DNA of 64,000 bases from Enterobacter sichuanensis (GTDB lineage: Bacteria > Pseudomonadota > Gammaproteobacteria > Enterobacterales > Enterobacteriaceae): contig NZ_POVL01000015.1 of NCBI RefSeq assembly GCF_002939185.1, positions 22,888-86,887 of the forward strand. The letters run 5' to 3'. Both the position numbers and the translations under genes were made by a program. Shown here piece after piece: positions 39,325-49,971 of the stretch. Each line of letters begins with the position of its first letter. Position 1 is the stretch's first letter. The notes below the pieces were generated by a model, which was given only the letters and a program-made list of their open reading frames with translations, did no database searches and was not told the DNA's origin.

Positions 39325-40782
39325 TTACTTAGCAGGAATCGCTTTCAGCAGTTCAGTCAGCAGGGTCCAGTAATGACCCACGCTTTCGATATGAACCTGC
39401 TCATCCGGCGAGTGCGGCCCGGTAATGGTTGGCCCGATAGAAACCATGTCCATGTCTGGATACGGTTTTTTGAACAGACCACATTCCAGACCCGCGTGGA
39501 TCACCTGAATGTTCGGCGTGCTGTTGAACAGACGCTGGTAAGTTTCACGCACCAGCGCCATCACCGGCGAGCTTGCGTCCGGCTGCCAGCCCGGGTAGCT
39601 GCCTTTGGCGGAGGTTTTTGCACCGGCCAGCGTACCCAGAGATTCCAGCATGCTCACCACATACTCTTTACCGCTGTCGATAAGGGAACGGATCAGGCAG
39701 ATGATTTCTGCGCTGTCGTCGCTCATGGTTACTACGCCCACGTTCAGTGAGGTTTCCACCACGCCTTTCGCCACGTCGGAGTTGCGGATCACGCCGTTTG
39801 GCGTCGCGTTCAGCAACTGAACGAAGGTGTCACGAGACTGTGCGGTCAGCGCGGCTTTATCCGTTGAGACGGATTCCAGCACCACGGTCAGGTTTTTCTC
39901 TTTCGCGGACAGTTCGTTTTTCAGGATATCCAGGTAAACGCTGGAGAGTTTTTTCAGCTCGTCCGCTTTTGCGGCCGGTACAGCGACAGTCGCGAAGGCT
40001 TCACGCGGGATCGCGTTACGCAGCGTACCGCCGTTGAAATCCACCAGACGCAGATCCAGCTCAGCCGCGTGGCCTGCCAGGAAGCGCGCCAGCAGTTTGT
40101 TGGCGTTGCCCAGACCCAGGTGAATATCACCGCCGGAGTGGCCGCCTTTCAGCCCTTTCAGCGTCAGCTTAAAGGTCTGGAAACCGGCAGGAATCGCTTC
40201 GCGTGACAGCGGCAGGGTAGAGATGAAATCAATCCCGCCCGCACAGCCCATGTAGATCTCGCCTTCTTCTTCGGAGTCGGTGTTGATCAGAATATCCGCC
40301 TGTAGCCAGTTCGGCTGAAGACCAAACGCCCCATCCATGCCCGCTTCTTCGGTCATGGTCAGCAGCACTTCCAGTGGACCGTGCTGAACGCTGTCGTCAG
40401 CCAGCACTGCCAGCGCGGAGGCCATACCGATTCCGTTATCTGCACCCAGGGTGGTGCCGCGCGCTTTCACCCAGTCGCCGTCGATGTAAGGCTGAATAGG
40501 ATCTTTAGTGAAGTCGTGAACGGTGTCGTTGTTCTTCTGTGGCACCATGTCCAGGTGCGCCTGCAGCACAACCGGTTTACGGTTTTCCATGCCTGCGGTA
40601 GCAGGTTTGCGGATCAGAATGTTGCCAACCTGGTCGCGTTCAGCGTGCAGACCTTTTTCCTTCGCCCAACCCATAATATGTTCGGCAAGCTGTTCTTCAT
40701 GGTAGGACGGGTGTGGAATGGAGCAGATTTTGGCAAAAATATCCCACAGCGGCTGCGGAGATAGTTGAGACAGTTCAGACAC
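39325..40782 (-). CDS. pepD: Aminoacyl-histidine dipeptidase (peptidase D)
   Basis: 485 residues from GTG 40782, the same length and N-terminus (SELSQLSPQPLWDIF) as E. coli PepD. M20-family metal ligands are present in LQAHLDMVPQ, GADNGIGMA and TEEAGMDGA. Cytosolic zinc dipeptidase of broad specificity, including carnosine. Confidence 0.97.
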   Translation of the reverse strand: MSELSQLSPQPLWDIFAKICSIPHPSYHEEQLAEHIMGWAKEKGLHAERDQVGNILIRKPATAGMENRKPVVLQAHLDMVPQKNNDTVHDFTKDPIQPYIDGDWVKARGTTLGADNGIGMASALAVLADDSVQHGPLEVLLTMTEEAGMDGAFGLQPNWLQADILINTDSEEEGEIYMGCAGGIDFISTLPLSREAIPAGFQTFKLTLKGLKGGHSGGDIHLGLGNANKLLARFLAGHAAELDLRLVDFNGGTLRNAIPREAFATVAVPAAKADELKKLSSVYLDILKNELSAKEKNLTVVLESVSTDKAALTAQSRDTFVQLLNATPNGVIRNSDVAKGVVETSLNVGVVTMSDDSAEIICLIRSLIDSGKEYVVSMLESLGTLAGAKTSAKGSYPGWQPDASSPVMALVRETYQRLFNSTPNIQVIHAGLECGLFKKPYPDMDMVSIGPTITGPHSPDEQVHIESVGHYWTLLTELLKAIPAK

Positions 40783-40970
40783 GATAAGTCTCCTTGTCGA
40801 TGCTCTGCAAACAGGGTTGCAGGTCACAGGGTTAGCAGGTTAATAGTCACCACAAGTCAGGCTTGCGAGATGAAACTGAGAATACCACTTTCTCTGCTGG
40901 CTGGTAGCATAAAGCATGTAAAAACTCAGGCAGAGGGCGCTAAACACTGGTTTTTAGTGCGTCAGATCTC

Positions 40971-40976
40971 TATAAT
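40971..40976 (+). promoter_or_regulatory. -10 element of the gpt promoter
   Basis: Perfect TATAAT about 64 bases upstream of the gpt start, in a block (CTATAATCTCGCGCAACC) that I recognise as conserved in E. coli. No strong -35 is visible. Confidence 0.6.
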
Positions 40977-41039
40977 CTCGCGCAACCTGGTTCACCCTCA
41001 TTTTTTTAAGCCGTATATAAACAGGCTGGGACACTTCAC

Positions 41040-41498
41040 ATGAGCGAAAAATACGTCGTCACCTGGGACATGTTGCAGATCCACGCACGCAAACTGGCTG
41101 CGCGTCTGATGCCTTCCGAACAGTGGAAAGGCATTATTGCCGTCAGCCGTGGCGGCCTGGTACCGGGGGCGCTGCTGGCACGTGAGCTGGGTATTCGTCA
41201 TGTCGATACCGTTTGCATCTCCAGCTATGACCATGACAACCAGCGCGAGCTGAAAGTGCTGAAACGCGCGGAAGGCGACGGCGAAGGTTTCATCGTTATT
41301 GATGACCTGGTGGATACCGGTGGTACTGCGGTGGCCATCCGCGAAATGTACCCGAAAGCGCATTTCGTCACTATCTTCGCGAAACCGGCGGGTCGCCCTC
41401 TGGTTGACGATTACGTGATTGATATTCCTCAGGATACCTGGATTGAACAGCCATGGGATATGGGCGTGGTGTTCGTACCGCCAATCTCAGGTCGTTAA
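41040..41498 (+). CDS. gpt: Xanthine-guanine phosphoribosyltransferase
   Basis: 152 residues as in E. coli. The PRPP-binding motif is [14 protein letters not shown]. Purine salvage of guanine and xanthine. Divergent from pepD. Confidence 0.98.
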   Translation: MSEKYVVTWDMLQIHARKLAARLMPSEQWKGIIAVSRGGLVPGALLARELGIRHVDTVCISSYDHDNQRELKVLKRAEGDGEGFIVIDDLVDTGGTAVAIREMYPKAHFVTIFAKPAGRPLVDDYVIDIPQDTWIEQPWDMGVVFVPPISGR

Positions 41499-41518
41499 TT
41501 CCAGACCGCAATTATTTT

Positions 41519-41541
41519 AACGCCCGGTGATGCCGGGCGTT
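41519..41541 (+). terminator. Terminator downstream of gpt
   Basis: 9-bp GC-rich stem (AACGCCCGG with CCGGGCGTT) and a 5-base loop, followed by GTTTTTTTT. Confidence 0.93.
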
Positions 41542-41604
41542 GTTTTTTTTAGTCTGACGCGCGTTACAATAGTCTCTATATGACGTATCCATGGAGGCAA
41601 CGCA

Positions 41605-42849
41605 ATGACGCAGGCCAATCTCACCGAGACGCTCTTCAAACCCCGTTTCAAGCACCCTGAAACCTCAACGCTGGTGCGCCGTTTTAACCCGGGTACCCAG
41701 CCTGCCGTCCAGTCCGCGTTAGACGGTAAAAACGTCCCCCACTGGTACCGCATGATTAACCGCCTGATGTGGATCTGGCGCGGTATTGACCCTCGTGAAA
41801 TTCTCGATGTACAGGCGCGCATCGTGATGAGTGAAGCCGAACGGACCGACAGTGAACTCTACGATACGGTGGTGGGCTACCGCGGTGGAAACTGGATCTA
41901 CGAATGGTCTAAACAGGCGATGCTCTGGCAGCAAAAAGCCAGCCAGGAAGAGGATGCCATGCTCAGCGGCAAGCACTGGCTGCATGCGGCCAATCTCTAC
42001 GCCATTGCCGCCTATCCTCACTTAAAAGGCGACGAACTGGCCGAGCAGGCGCAGGCGCTGGCCAATCGCGCCTATGAAGAGGCGGCTCAACGCTTGCCGG
42101 GCCAGATGCGTGAGCTCGAGTTTACCATTCCGGGTGGGTCATCCGTTACCGGGTTCCTGCATATGCCGGAAGGTGAAGGTCCGTTCCCGACCGTGCTGAT
42201 GTGCGGGGGGCTGGATTCGTTGCAGATCGACTATTACAGCCTGTATGAGCGTTACTTCGCACCAAAAGGGATCGCGATGCTGACGCTGGATATGCCCTCT
42301 ATTGGTTTTTCATCCAAATGGAAACTGACTCAGGATTCCAGCCTGCTGCACCAGCATGCGCTAAAAGCGCTGGAAAATATTCCCTGGGTCGACCACACCC
42401 GCGTGGCGGCATTTGGCTTCCGTTTTGGCGCGAACGTTGCGGTGCGTCTGGCCTACCTTGAATCTTCTCGTCTGAAAGCCGTGGCCTGTCTTGGCCCGGT
42501 GGTTCACGCTCTGCTCAGCGACCCCGCCCGCCAGGGCAGCGTGCCGGAGATGTACCTCGACGTGCTGGCCAGCCGACTGGGTATGCATGATGCATCAGAC
42601 GAAGCGCTGCGCGTTGAGCTTAATCGCTACTCGTTAAAAACGCAGGGCCTGCTGGGCCGCCGCTGCCCGACGCCGATGCTTTCGGGGTTCTGGAAGAACG
42701 ATCCGTTCAGCCCGGAAGAAGAGTCGCGTTTAATCACGTCGTCATCTGCGGATGGCAAATTGCTTGAGGTGCCGTTCAGCCCGGTCTATCAGAATTTCGA
42801 CAAAGCGTTGAAAGAGATTACGCGCTGGATCGCGCAGAGATTGTGTTAA
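41605..42849 (+). CDS. frsA: Esterase FrsA
   Basis: 414 residues, alpha/beta-hydrolase fold with [23 protein letters not shown] and a degenerate nucleophile elbow ([16 protein letters not shown]). In Enterobacteriaceae it binds unphosphorylated enzyme IIA-Glc and affects fermentation/respiration balance. GGAGG precedes the ATG. Confidence 0.96.
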   Translation: MTQANLTETLFKPRFKHPETSTLVRRFNPGTQPAVQSALDGKNVPHWYRMINRLMWIWRGIDPREILDVQARIVMSEAERTDSELYDTVVGYRGGNWIYEWSKQAMLWQQKASQEEDAMLSGKHWLHAANLYAIAAYPHLKGDELAEQAQALANRAYEEAAQRLPGQMRELEFTIPGGSSVTGFLHMPEGEGPFPTVLMCGGLDSLQIDYYSLYERYFAPKGIAMLTLDMPSIGFSSKWKLTQDSSLLHQHALKALENIPWVDHTRVAAFGFRFGANVAVRLAYLESSRLKAVACLGPVVHALLSDPARQGSVPEMYLDVLASRLGMHDASDEALRVELNRYSLKTQGLLGRRCPTPMLSGFWKNDPFSPEEESRLITSSSADGKLLEVPFSPVYQNFDKALKEITRWIAQRLC

Positions 42850-42906
42850 TAGATTGCTAAATTTCGCTGGTTTGGTAAAACAGTGGCTTCACAAAAGGAG
42901 ATCGCA

Positions 42907-43308
42907 ATGACGTTACCGAGTGGACACCCGAAAAGTAGATTGATTAAGAAGTTCATGGCTCTTGGCCCGTATATTCGAGAAGAGCAGTGTGAAGAGAATC
43001 GCTTTTTTTTCGACTGCCTGGCTGTATGCGTCAACGTGAAGCCTGCACCCGAAAAACGTGAATTCTGGGGCTGGTGGATGGAAATGGAAGCAGAAGAGAA
43101 ACGTTTTACCTATAGCTACCAGTTTGGCCTGTTTAATAAAGACGGCAACTGGCAGGCTACCACCATTAAAGATCAGGAAGTGATAGATCGCCTGGAATAT
43201 ACGCTCAAAGAGTTCCACGACAAGGCGCGAGATTTGCTGGCCACGCTGGACCTGAAGCTTGAGCCCGCGGATGATTTTTCCAGTGAAGCGGCGAAACTGA
43301 CGGCCTGA
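42907..43308 (+). CDS. crl: Sigma factor-binding protein Crl
   Basis: 133 residues from ATG 42907, with AAAGGAG upstream; an earlier in-frame ATG at 42883 is not used by the family. Contains the RpoS-binding region [27 protein letters not shown] and WGWWMEM. Crl favours assembly of the RpoS holoenzyme in stationary phase. Confidence 0.97.
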   Translation: MTLPSGHPKSRLIKKFMALGPYIREEQCEENRFFFDCLAVCVNVKPAPEKREFWGWWMEMEAEEKRFTYSYQFGLFNKDGNWQATTIKDQEVIDRLEYTLKEFHDKARDLLATLDLKLEPADDFSSEAAKLTA

Positions 43309-43317
43309 TGCTCTTCT

Positions 43318-43338
43318 CCCTCTCCCTGTGGGAGAGGG
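43318..43338. repeat. Dispersed palindromic repeat, copy 3
   Basis: CCCTCTCCC-TGT-GGGAGAGGG followed by CCGGGTTGAGGG; third member of the family seen at 26052 and 39290, between the convergent crl and phoE genes. Confidence 0.85.
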
Positions 43339-43380
43339 CCGGGTTGAGGGCACCAGACCGCATTAAACCCCGATAAAAAA

Positions 43381-43397
43381 ACCGGCATCAAGCCGGT
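43381..43397. terminator. Bidirectional terminator between crl and phoE
   Basis: Stem ACCGGC/GCCGGT with an A-run before and a T-run after, so it can end both crl and phoE transcripts. Confidence 0.9.
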
Positions 43398-43415
43398 TTT
43401 TTTATGTCTGCATTA

Positions 43416-44468
43416 TCAGAACTGGTAGGTCATCCCCAGGGCAACGATATCGTCGCTGCTCACACCCAGTTTATTATCGTCATCAATCTGGTTGATTTTA
43501 TAATCAACAAACGCGGACATATTTTTGTTGAAATAATATGTCGCGCCGACATCGATGTATTTCACCAGATCTTCGTCACCGATACCTTCGATATCTTTGC
43601 CTTTAGACTGGACATAACCCAGGGACGGACGCAGACCGAAATCAAACTGATATTGTGCAACCAGTTCGATGTTCTGGGCTTTATTGGCGAAGCCACCTGA
43701 AATTGGGGTCATATTGCGGGTTTCAGAGTACATTGCCGCCAGGTAGATATCGTTCGCGTCATATTTCAGGCCGGTTGCCCAAGCTTCGGCTTTTTTGCCT
43801 TCGCCACGCGTCAGCAGGTTCTGAGCGTTGGTACGGTCAGAGTTGGTGTATGCGCCGCTCACCGCGAAATCGCTGCCACCGAAGTCATAGGTCAGAGAAG
43901 TACCGAAACCGTCACCGTTCTGTTTCTTGGCGTCACGGTTTTCGTTTTTACCCTGGTATTGCAGCGTCATGTCCAGGCCGTCAACCACGCCGAAGAAGTC
44001 GGTGTTGCGGTAGGTGGCAAGACCGGTAGCACGCTTGGTCATGAAGTTATCGGTCTGGGCAGAAGAGTCGCCGCCGAATTCCGGGAACATATCGGTCCAG
44101 GCTTCCACGTCATACAGTGCGCCCAGGTTACGACCGTAATCCAGAGAACCGAAGTCTTTCAGTTTCAGACCGGCAAACGCCAGACGCGTTTTCTGAGAGG
44201 AGTCGCTCTCGGCTTTGTTACCCGCAAATTCGGATTCCCAACGGCCGTAGCCCGTCAGCTGATCGTTAATCTGTGTTTCGCCTTTAAAACCGAAACGAAC
44301 GTACGTCTGGTCACCGTCTTTAGAATCATCATCACTGATGTAGTGCATGGCTTTTACTTTACCGTACACATCCAGTTTATTACCGTTCTTATTATAAACT
44401 TCAGCGGCGTGAACTGATGCACAAGCCGCTACGCCCATAACCACTAATGCCAGAGTGCTCTTTTTCAT
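43416..44468 (-). CDS. phoE: Outer-membrane phosphoporin E
   Basis: 350 residues: signal peptide [21 protein letters not shown], mature start [18 protein letters not shown], porin L3 region with [11 protein letters not shown], and C-terminal GMTYQF. Near-identical in layout to E. coli PhoE. A 16-stranded anion-preferring trimeric porin induced on phosphate starvation; a Pho-box-like site lies upstream. Confidence 0.97.
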   Translation of the reverse strand: MKKSTLALVVMGVAACASVHAAEVYNKNGNKLDVYGKVKAMHYISDDDSKDGDQTYVRFGFKGETQINDQLTGYGRWESEFAGNKAESDSSQKTRLAFAGLKLKDFGSLDYGRNLGALYDVEAWTDMFPEFGGDSSAQTDNFMTKRATGLATYRNTDFFGVVDGLDMTLQYQGKNENRDAKKQNGDGFGTSLTYDFGGSDFAVSGAYTNSDRTNAQNLLTRGEGKKAEAWATGLKYDANDIYLAAMYSETRNMTPISGGFANKAQNIELVAQYQFDFGLRPSLGYVQSKGKDIEGIGDEDLVKYIDVGATYYFNKNMSAFVDYKINQIDDDNKLGVSSDDIVALGMTYQF

Positions 44469-44565
44469 TTTCGATCCTGTCTTATAAACGCGCTAAAAAA
44501 TTCGCTGGACGATAAGCGTCGGCTTAAGTCCCGTGAAAAAACAGGAAGGGTTTTATCGCTCTGCA

Positions 44566-44583
44566 ATGAAACTTTTATGACAA
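44566..44583 (-). promoter_or_regulatory. Pho box (PhoB-binding site) for phoE
   Basis: On the minus strand TTGTCATAAAAGTTTCAT matches 14 of 18 positions of CTGTCATAAATCTGTCAT, about 98 bases upstream of phoE, with a TAAAAC-like -10 about 10 bases further downstream, the usual PhoB promoter spacing. Confidence 0.75.
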
Positions 44584-44772
44584 ACTAAGAATAATTTTAA
44601 AAAACTGTGATTTATTATTTCGGTAATAAAAGTGTCAATTTTCACCGCTACGCTTCCTGATCCCGCGCAACAAAGTGTTTCGCGATGTGCTAAGGCAGTT
44701 GGCAACCGGGCTGACTCCTGTTAAAACGTTCGTTCGACATTACTTTCCCTTATCGTTGAACGGCAGAGAATC

Positions 44773-45876
44773 ATGAGTGACAGCCAGACGCTGGTGGTAA
44801 AACTCGGTACCAGTGTGTTAACAGGCGGATCGCGCCGCCTAAATCGCGCCCACATTGTTGAGCTTGTACGTCAGTGCGCTCAGTTACATGCCGCAGGGCA
44901 TCGTATTGTGATTGTGACCTCCGGGGCGATTGCCGCCGGGCGTGAACACCTGGGTTACCCCGAACTCCCCGCGACGATCGCCTCCAAACAGCTGCTGGCC
45001 GCCGTGGGACAAAGCCGACTCATTCAACTCTGGGAACAGCTGTTCTCTATTTATGGCATCCACGTCGGGCAGATGCTGCTGACGCGTGCGGATATGGAAG
45101 ACAGAGAGCGCTTCCTGAACGCCCGCGATACCCTGCGTGCGCTGCTGGACAACAATATCGTTCCCGTTATTAACGAAAACGATGCCGTTGCCACCGCTGA
45201 AATCAAAGTGGGTGATAACGATAACCTCTCTGCGCTGGCGGCGATTCTGGCCGGTGCGGATAAACTACTGCTTCTGACCGACCAGCAGGGGCTGTTTACC
45301 GCCGACCCGCGCTCCAACCCGGAAGCCGAGCTGATTACCGACGTTCACGGTATCGACGATGCGCTGCGCGCTATTGCCGGCGACAGCGTATCCGGCCTGG
45401 GTACGGGCGGCATGGGAACCAAGCTGCAGGCGGCTGACGTGGCATGCCGCGCCGGTATCGACACCATCATTGCGGCGGGTAGCCGCCCTGGGGTGATTGG
45501 TGACGTGATGGAAGGCATCTCCGTCGGTACCCGCTTCCACGCCCAGGAATCCCCGCTGGAAAACCGTAAGCGCTGGATATTTGGTGCGCCGCCTGCGGGC
45601 GAGCTTGTTGTTGATGAAGGGGCAACCGCCGCGATTCTGGAACGAGGAAGTTCATTGCTTCCTAAAGGAATTAAAAGCGTGACAGGCAACTTCTCCCGTG
45701 GTGAAGTGATCCGTATCCGTAACCTCGAAGGTCGCGACATCGCCCACGGCGTAAGCCGCTATAACAGCGATGCCCTGCGCCGCATCGCGGGTCAACACTC
45801 GCAGCAGATCGACGCCATTCTGGGCTATGAATATGGCCCGGTTGCCGTGCATCGCGATGACATGATTATTCGTTAA
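44773..45876 (+). CDS. proB: Glutamate 5-kinase
   Basis: 367 residues, as in E. coli: amino-acid kinase domain ([35 protein letters not shown]) and C-terminal PUA domain (about 275-355). First step of proline synthesis, feedback-inhibited by proline in the family. Forms an operon with proA, 11 bases downstream. Confidence 0.98.
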   Translation: MSDSQTLVVKLGTSVLTGGSRRLNRAHIVELVRQCAQLHAAGHRIVIVTSGAIAAGREHLGYPELPATIASKQLLAAVGQSRLIQLWEQLFSIYGIHVGQMLLTRADMEDRERFLNARDTLRALLDNNIVPVINENDAVATAEIKVGDNDNLSALAAILAGADKLLLLTDQQGLFTADPRSNPEAELITDVHGIDDALRAIAGDSVSGLGTGGMGTKLQAADVACRAGIDTIIAAGSRPGVIGDVMEGISVGTRFHAQESPLENRKRWIFGAPPAGELVVDEGATAAILERGSSLLPKGIKSVTGNFSRGEVIRIRNLEGRDIAHGVSRYNSDALRRIAGQHSQQIDAILGYEYGPVAVHRDDMIIR

Positions 45877-45887
45877 GGAGCCAGAAC

Positions 45888-47141
45888 ATGCTGGAACAAA
45901 TGGGTGCCGCCGCGAAGGCCGCCTCTTACAAACTGGCGCTCCTTTCCAGCCGCGAGAAAAACCGCGTGCTGGAAAAAATCGCTGATTATCTGGAATCCCA
46001 GTCCCAGGAGATTTTGCTCGCTAACGAACAGGATCTGCTGGAAGCGCGTCGTAACGGGTTGAGCGAAGCGATGCTCGACCGTCTGGCCCTGACCCCGGCA
46101 CGCCTGAAAGGTATCGCCGACGATGTTCGCCAGGTCTGCAATCTGGCTGACCCGGTCGGGCAGGTGATCGACGGTGGACTGCTCGACAGCGGTTTACGTC
46201 TTGAGCGTCGCCGCGTGCCGCTCGGCGTCATCGGTGTGATTTATGAAGCCCGTCCAAACGTAACGGTGGATGTCGCCTCCCTGTGCCTGAAAACCGGTAA
46301 CGCCGCTATTCTGCGTGGTGGGAAAGAGACCTGGCGCACCAATGCCGCGACGGTAAAAGTTATTCAGCAGGCGCTGGAAGAGTGTGGCTTACCTGCGGGC
46401 GCCGTGCAGGCGATAGAGAGCCCTGACCGCGCGCTGGTCAATGAAATGCTGCGCATGGACAAGTACATCGACATGCTGATCCCACGCGGTGGCGCGGGCC
46501 TGCACAAGCTGTGCCGTGAGCAGTCGACGATCCCGGTGATCACCGGCGGTATTGGCGTGTGTCATATCGTGGTGGACGACAGCGCTGAGATTGAACCGGC
46601 GCTGAAGATTATCGTGAATGCGAAAACCCAGCGCCCAAGCACCTGTAACACGGTGGAAACGCTGCTGGTGCATCAGGGTATCGCGAATACCTTCCTGCCG
46701 GCCCTGAGCAAACAGATGGCAGAGAGCGGCGTAACGCTGCATGCTGACGCCAGCGCGCTGGCACTGCTTCAGGATGGCCCGGCGAAAGTCGTGCCCGTAA
46801 AAGCGGAGCAGTACGACGATGAGTTTCTGTCTCTGGATCTGAACGTGAAAATCGTTACCGATCTCGACGACGCGATTGCGCACATCCGTGAGCATGGCAC
46901 GCAGCATTCCGACGCTATCCTGACGCGTACGCTGCGCAATGCCGATCGCTTCGTGAACGAAGTGGATTCCTCAGCGGTATACGTCAATGCCTCAACGCGC
47001 TTCACCGACGGCGGCCAGTTCGGCCTTGGCGCGGAGGTGGCGGTCAGCACGCAGAAACTGCACGCGCGCGGTCCGATGGGGCTGGAAGCGCTGACCACGT
47101 ATAAGTGGATCGGCTTCGGCGACGATTCGATTCGTGCGTAA
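45888..47141 (+). CDS. proA: Gamma-glutamyl phosphate reductase
   Basis: 417 residues of the aldehyde dehydrogenase superfamily; the catalytic Cys is in [13 protein letters not shown]. Second step of proline synthesis, reducing gamma-glutamyl phosphate with NADPH. AAGGAG precedes the ATG. Confidence 0.98.
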   Translation: MLEQMGAAAKAASYKLALLSSREKNRVLEKIADYLESQSQEILLANEQDLLEARRNGLSEAMLDRLALTPARLKGIADDVRQVCNLADPVGQVIDGGLLDSGLRLERRRVPLGVIGVIYEARPNVTVDVASLCLKTGNAAILRGGKETWRTNAATVKVIQQALEECGLPAGAVQAIESPDRALVNEMLRMDKYIDMLIPRGGAGLHKLCREQSTIPVITGGIGVCHIVVDDSAEIEPALKIIVNAKTQRPSTCNTVETLLVHQGIANTFLPALSKQMAESGVTLHADASALALLQDGPAKVVPVKAEQYDDEFLSLDLNVKIVTDLDDAIAHIREHGTQHSDAILTRTLRNADRFVNEVDSSAVYVNASTRFTDGGQFGLGAEVAVSTQKLHARGPMGLEALTTYKWIGFGDDSIRA

Positions 47142-47186
47142 ATAATCACGGGTGATGCAAAAATAGCCGTTTGATTCAAAAGGGCA

Positions 47187-47215
47187 TTGACGCATCACCC
47201 GGATAGATCTAACCT
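47187..47215 (+). promoter_or_regulatory. Probable thrW promoter
   Basis: TTGACG (-35), a 17-base spacer and TAACCT (-10), followed by a GC-rich discriminator typical of stable RNA promoters. A 10-base inverted repeat (CGGGTGATGC at 47149 and its complement at 47192) brackets the region. Confidence 0.5.
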
Positions 47216-47252
47216 TTTGCCCCGTGGTTACATTCGTAACCGGCCTCTCAGG

Positions 47253-47328
47253 GCCGATATAGCTCAGTTGGTAGAGCAGCGCATTCGTAATGCGAAGGTC
47301 GTAGGTTCGACTCCTATTATCGGCACCA
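47253..47328 (+). tRNA. thrW: tRNA-Thr (anticodon CGU)
   Basis: 76 bases with encoded CCA. The acceptor stem GCCGATA pairs with TATCGGC; anticodon loop TTCGTAA gives CGU. It follows proA as in E. coli and Salmonella. It remains intact beside the prophage because the phage supplies the 3' part. Confidence 0.98.
47282..47328 (+). other. Predicted prophage attachment site (attL) in thrW
   Basis: The 3' half of thrW, from the anticodon arm through CCA, corresponds to the core used by phage P22. A P22-type integrase gene ends 15 bases beyond the tRNA. The matching copy (attR) should lie past the right edge of the window. Confidence 0.75.
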
Positions 47329-47342
47329 GAAAATTCAATCAG

Positions 47343-48506
47343 TTACGTGTTATTCGTACCCTCCTTGTTTTCCATATGGGACAGATTTGGGACACAATCG
47401 CCAAAAATTGAGTCGATTTGCTTGGCATGTTCGGTCAGATGATTTGGTGCCAGGTGTGCATACCGGCGTACCATTTCGATAGACTCCCACCCGCCCATTT
47501 CCTGCAGTACAGATATCGGTACTCCGGCCTGAACTAACCAACTTGCCCAGGTGTGTCTCAGATCGTGAAATCTGAAATCCTCAATACCAGCTCGCTTTAA
47601 TGCTGCCCGCCAGGCGGTGTTGGCGTCATACCGCATTTTCCTCACAGCTGGCGCTTTCGTTCCGTCCGGCTTAGTGCAGCTCTCCTTATAGACGAACACC
47701 CATTTGTGGTGACTTCCTATTTGTCTTTTCAGCACGCGACATGCAGTATCATTCAGTGCCACGCCAATGGCCTGATTCGATTTGCTCTGCTCCGGGTGTA
47801 TCCATGCCACCCGGCGCTGCATGTCAATCTGCTGCCACTCCAGATTGATGATGTTCGACCGACGAAGTCCTGTAGCCAGCGCAAACTCGACAACAGACTT
47901 TAGCGGCTCCGGGCATTCATCAATCAGCCTTTTAGCCTCGTGCGGCTCCAGCCAACGGATACGCTTATTCTTTGGCTGGGGAACCTTGACGATAGGGGCC
48001 TTATCCAGCATCTTCCATTCACGTTCTGCCGCACGGAGAAGCGCCTTGATAAATGAAAGGTGTGTGGCCTTTGTCGCCACCGATGCCGGGCGCGGAACGT
48101 AGTCAGGCGTTTCCTTGCCTTTCTTCGTTTGCGCAGCGTTCATCAGCTTCCAGTTTTCCTCATGCCTGCGGTTGGTCATCTTCTGTATGGCGGCGTAGAT
48201 CCGCGATTCAGTGATGTCCTTCAGTTGCATGCCGGCAAAGTGCTGGAGCCAGAATCCGATCCGGCTCTTATCATCATCCAGCGACTTCTTGTGCGCCTTC
48301 TCCTCAAGCCACCTGACACAGGCATCCTCAAATATCATGTCAGGAACCTCACAGAGCTTGCTCACCCGCCAGGCTTCGGCCTTTAGCTTGTCATGGAGTT
48401 CCGTGGCCTGCCTTTTGTCCTTTGTCCCAAGAGACTGCTTAAATCTTTTGCCGTCCGGCAATGTGAAGCTGGCGTACCAGGTTTCACCTCTGCGAAAGAG
48501 TGACAT
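47343..48506 (-). CDS. int: P22-type tyrosine integrase
   Basis: 387 residues from ATG 48506 ([14 protein letters not shown]), the same length and start as P22 Int; the frame is open further upstream. Catalytic residues: Arg in [14 protein letters not shown], HxxR in [11 protein letters not shown], and Tyr in [10 protein letters not shown]. It directs integration at thrW. Its 5' end overlaps xis. Confidence 0.96.
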   Translation of the reverse strand: MSLFRRGETWYASFTLPDGKRFKQSLGTKDKRQATELHDKLKAEAWRVSKLCEVPDMIFEDACVRWLEEKAHKKSLDDDKSRIGFWLQHFAGMQLKDITESRIYAAIQKMTNRRHEENWKLMNAAQTKKGKETPDYVPRPASVATKATHLSFIKALLRAAEREWKMLDKAPIVKVPQPKNKRIRWLEPHEAKRLIDECPEPLKSVVEFALATGLRRSNIINLEWQQIDMQRRVAWIHPEQSKSNQAIGVALNDTACRVLKRQIGSHHKWVFVYKESCTKPDGTKAPAVRKMRYDANTAWRAALKRAGIEDFRFHDLRHTWASWLVQAGVPISVLQEMGGWESIEMVRRYAHLAPNHLTEHAKQIDSIFGDCVPNLSHMENKEGTNNT

Positions 48507-48733
48507 ATTAATTCCTCTCGTATGCCATCGCCCGCGCTCACCTGGACAGTATGCAGCGGTGACTTGAGCGCCGCAATGCAGGCCTGTCGGGTAGTGAGGT
48601 AAGGGGATTTTGGTTTGGATGGGTCTTTGCGGGTTGCCTGCAGTCTGCCGGTGCGGATCCAGTTCGCAGCTGTTGGTCTGGATATGCCCAGCATTGCGCA
48701 GGCCTGATTGAGAGTGATGCTGTATTGTTCCAC
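48383..48733 (-). CDS. xis: P22-type excisionase
   Basis: 116 residues from GTG 48733 with GGAG upstream, the P22 Xis length. An N-terminal helix-turn-helix ([33 protein letters not shown]) is followed by a basic tail. It overlaps the start of int by 124 bases, as in P22. Confidence 0.9.
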   Translation of the reverse strand: MEQYSITLNQACAMLGISRPTAANWIRTGRLQATRKDPSKPKSPYLTTRQACIAALKSPLHTVQVSAGDGIREELICHSFAEVKPGTPASHCRTAKDLSSLLGQRTKGRPRNSMTS

Positions 48734-48840
48734 TGCGTTCTCCAGGCAAAAAAATGCCCTCGCAATGGAGGGCTGAAAGGGGGATAACGTGGCAGTGCAT
48801 TCGCACCCAATAGCCAGCTCATAACTGGCTATCAGTTGCG

Positions 48841-49011
48841 TCATTCAGTGAAATAGCAAAAGTCAGAGCTACGCGTTCGCACAGCAATCCATCCAGGGGC
48901 CGGTTTTCCCGTTTTGGCTGCAACATGCCACGACACGAACTGCATAAGCTGAGTGTTGCTGCGCCAATGGTTCATCCCAAGCAGCCGGCGTGCCGCTGAG
49001 TTTTTCTTCAT
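48841..49011 (-). CDS. Small phage protein (56 aa) of unknown function
   Basis: Begins MKKNSAARRLLGMNHWRS with GGAG 6 bases upstream; basic N-terminus, C-terminus ending DFCYFTE. It lies in the early left operon between xis and a 63-residue gene. No function recognised. Confidence 0.65.
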   Translation of the reverse strand: MKKNSAARRLLGMNHWRSNTQLMQFVSWHVAAKTGKPAPGWIAVRTRSSDFCYFTE

Positions 49012-49024
49012 GATCTACTCCTTT

Positions 49025-49216
49025 TCATTCTTGTTGCTTAACGGTGTAATTTCCGTTTGGCTTTACGCCTACTGAAAAGTAGGTGCCATCTGTAATGCCG
49101 ATCCCCCACACATCGCTCGTCCCATCACCCGGCTTCTTCTCACTGATGAACTTGCGCAGCGCGGCAATTGAGCTCTCAATATCCAGTGTTGAGTTAACCG
49201 TCATAGTGATGCGCAT
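49025..49216 (-). CDS. Small phage protein (63 aa) of unknown function
   Basis: Begins MRITMTVNSTLDIESS; short amphipathic helix then a small beta-rich part (DVWGIGITDGTYFSVGVKPNG). GAGAG-type ribosome site. No homology recognised. Confidence 0.65.
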   Translation of the reverse strand: MRITMTVNSTLDIESSIAALRKFISEKKPGDGTSDVWGIGITDGTYFSVGVKPNGNYTVKQQE

Positions 49217-49259
49217 AATCTCTCCTCATGCCGCACGCTGGGCGCGCAGCGATCTGTAT

Positions 49260-49754
49260 TTATCGTGCTGAAAATTCGCCGAAGTGAGTTTCTTCACCTT
49301 TTTTTCTGGCCGCTATCGCATCTTCTTTTTGCTTAAAATATCCGAGGCTTTTCATTTTTCCGTTCACCTTTATGTGGGCTCGCCACTTTCCTCTTCTCTC
49401 CTCATAAGAAACTCCTGCGACACCGGATGTGTTGTTTGATGCGACGGAACGATTCATGGTGTTTTGGAGTGGGGTTACTTCGCGCAAATTGCAGAATCTG
49501 TTGTCTCGAGGGTTTCTGTTTATGTGGTCTATGTAACTTTTCGGCCAACTTCCAGTCATGAGAAGAAATGCGATTCGGTGGGCCTTAATAAGCTTCCTGT
49601 GCACCTGGATGGTGAGATACCCAAGCCTGTCAGTATTTCCTGCTAAATTTCCGGCAGACTGATTTCCCCATTTGATCTTCCATCTAAACTCACCAGTTTC
49701 CGGATTGTAAGAAAGCAGTTTTTCTACCTCCTCACGAGTGATATCTGGCATCAC
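49260..49754 (-). CDS. HNH endonuclease with AP2-like DNA-binding domain
   Basis: 164 residues. HNH motif in KAHRIAFLLMTGSWPKSYIDHINRNPRDNRFCNLREVT; C-terminal AP2/ERF-like fold (SGVAGVSYEERRGKWRAHIKVNGKMKSLGYFKQKEDAIAARKK). This is the architecture of phage homing endonucleases. It sits between small early genes and overlaps the next gene's stop, so it is probably a free-standing mobile gene captured by the operon. Confidence 0.92.
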   Translation of the reverse strand: MMPDITREEVEKLLSYNPETGEFRWKIKWGNQSAGNLAGNTDRLGYLTIQVHRKLIKAHRIAFLLMTGSWPKSYIDHINRNPRDNRFCNLREVTPLQNTMNRSVASNNTSGVAGVSYEERRGKWRAHIKVNGKMKSLGYFKQKEDAIAARKKGEETHFGEFSAR

Positions 49755-49969
49755 ATCCCCCTCTGCTTATTCCTCAATTCGATAACACCCTGGCACTCTG
49801 CGCACGTCTTGCAGCCGGGAACGGCAGCGCGTCGCGGCTCGGGAATTGGTTCGTCGCATTCTTCACAGTGCTCAGCTGATACGGCGTTGCGGTTTACTCG
49901 GTGAGCGGAGAGTGCAGCGTTACGCTGAAGCTCTTCTTTCTCTGCTGCGGTGTCGATGATGTCGGCCAT
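49751..49969 (-). CDS. TraR/DksA-type C4 zinc-finger protein
   Basis: 72 residues from ATG 49969 (GGAG 8 bases upstream); TTG 49975 is an alternative start. Zinc finger CEECDEPIPEPRRAAVPGC...CAEC at the C-terminus after a short helix (MADIIDTAAEKEELQRNAAL). Phage TraR-like proteins can bind RNA polymerase and mimic DksA/ppGpp. Function here inferred from family. Confidence 0.85.
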   Translation of the reverse strand: MADIIDTAAEKEELQRNAALSAHRVNRNAVSAEHCEECDEPIPEPRRAAVPGCKTCAECQGVIELRNKQRGM

Positions 49970-49971
49970 GG

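Noticed and set aside
48507..48806. 100-codon N-terminal extension of the integrase frame
   Set aside because: It overlaps xis; the ATG at 48506 gives exactly the P22 Int length and N-terminus.
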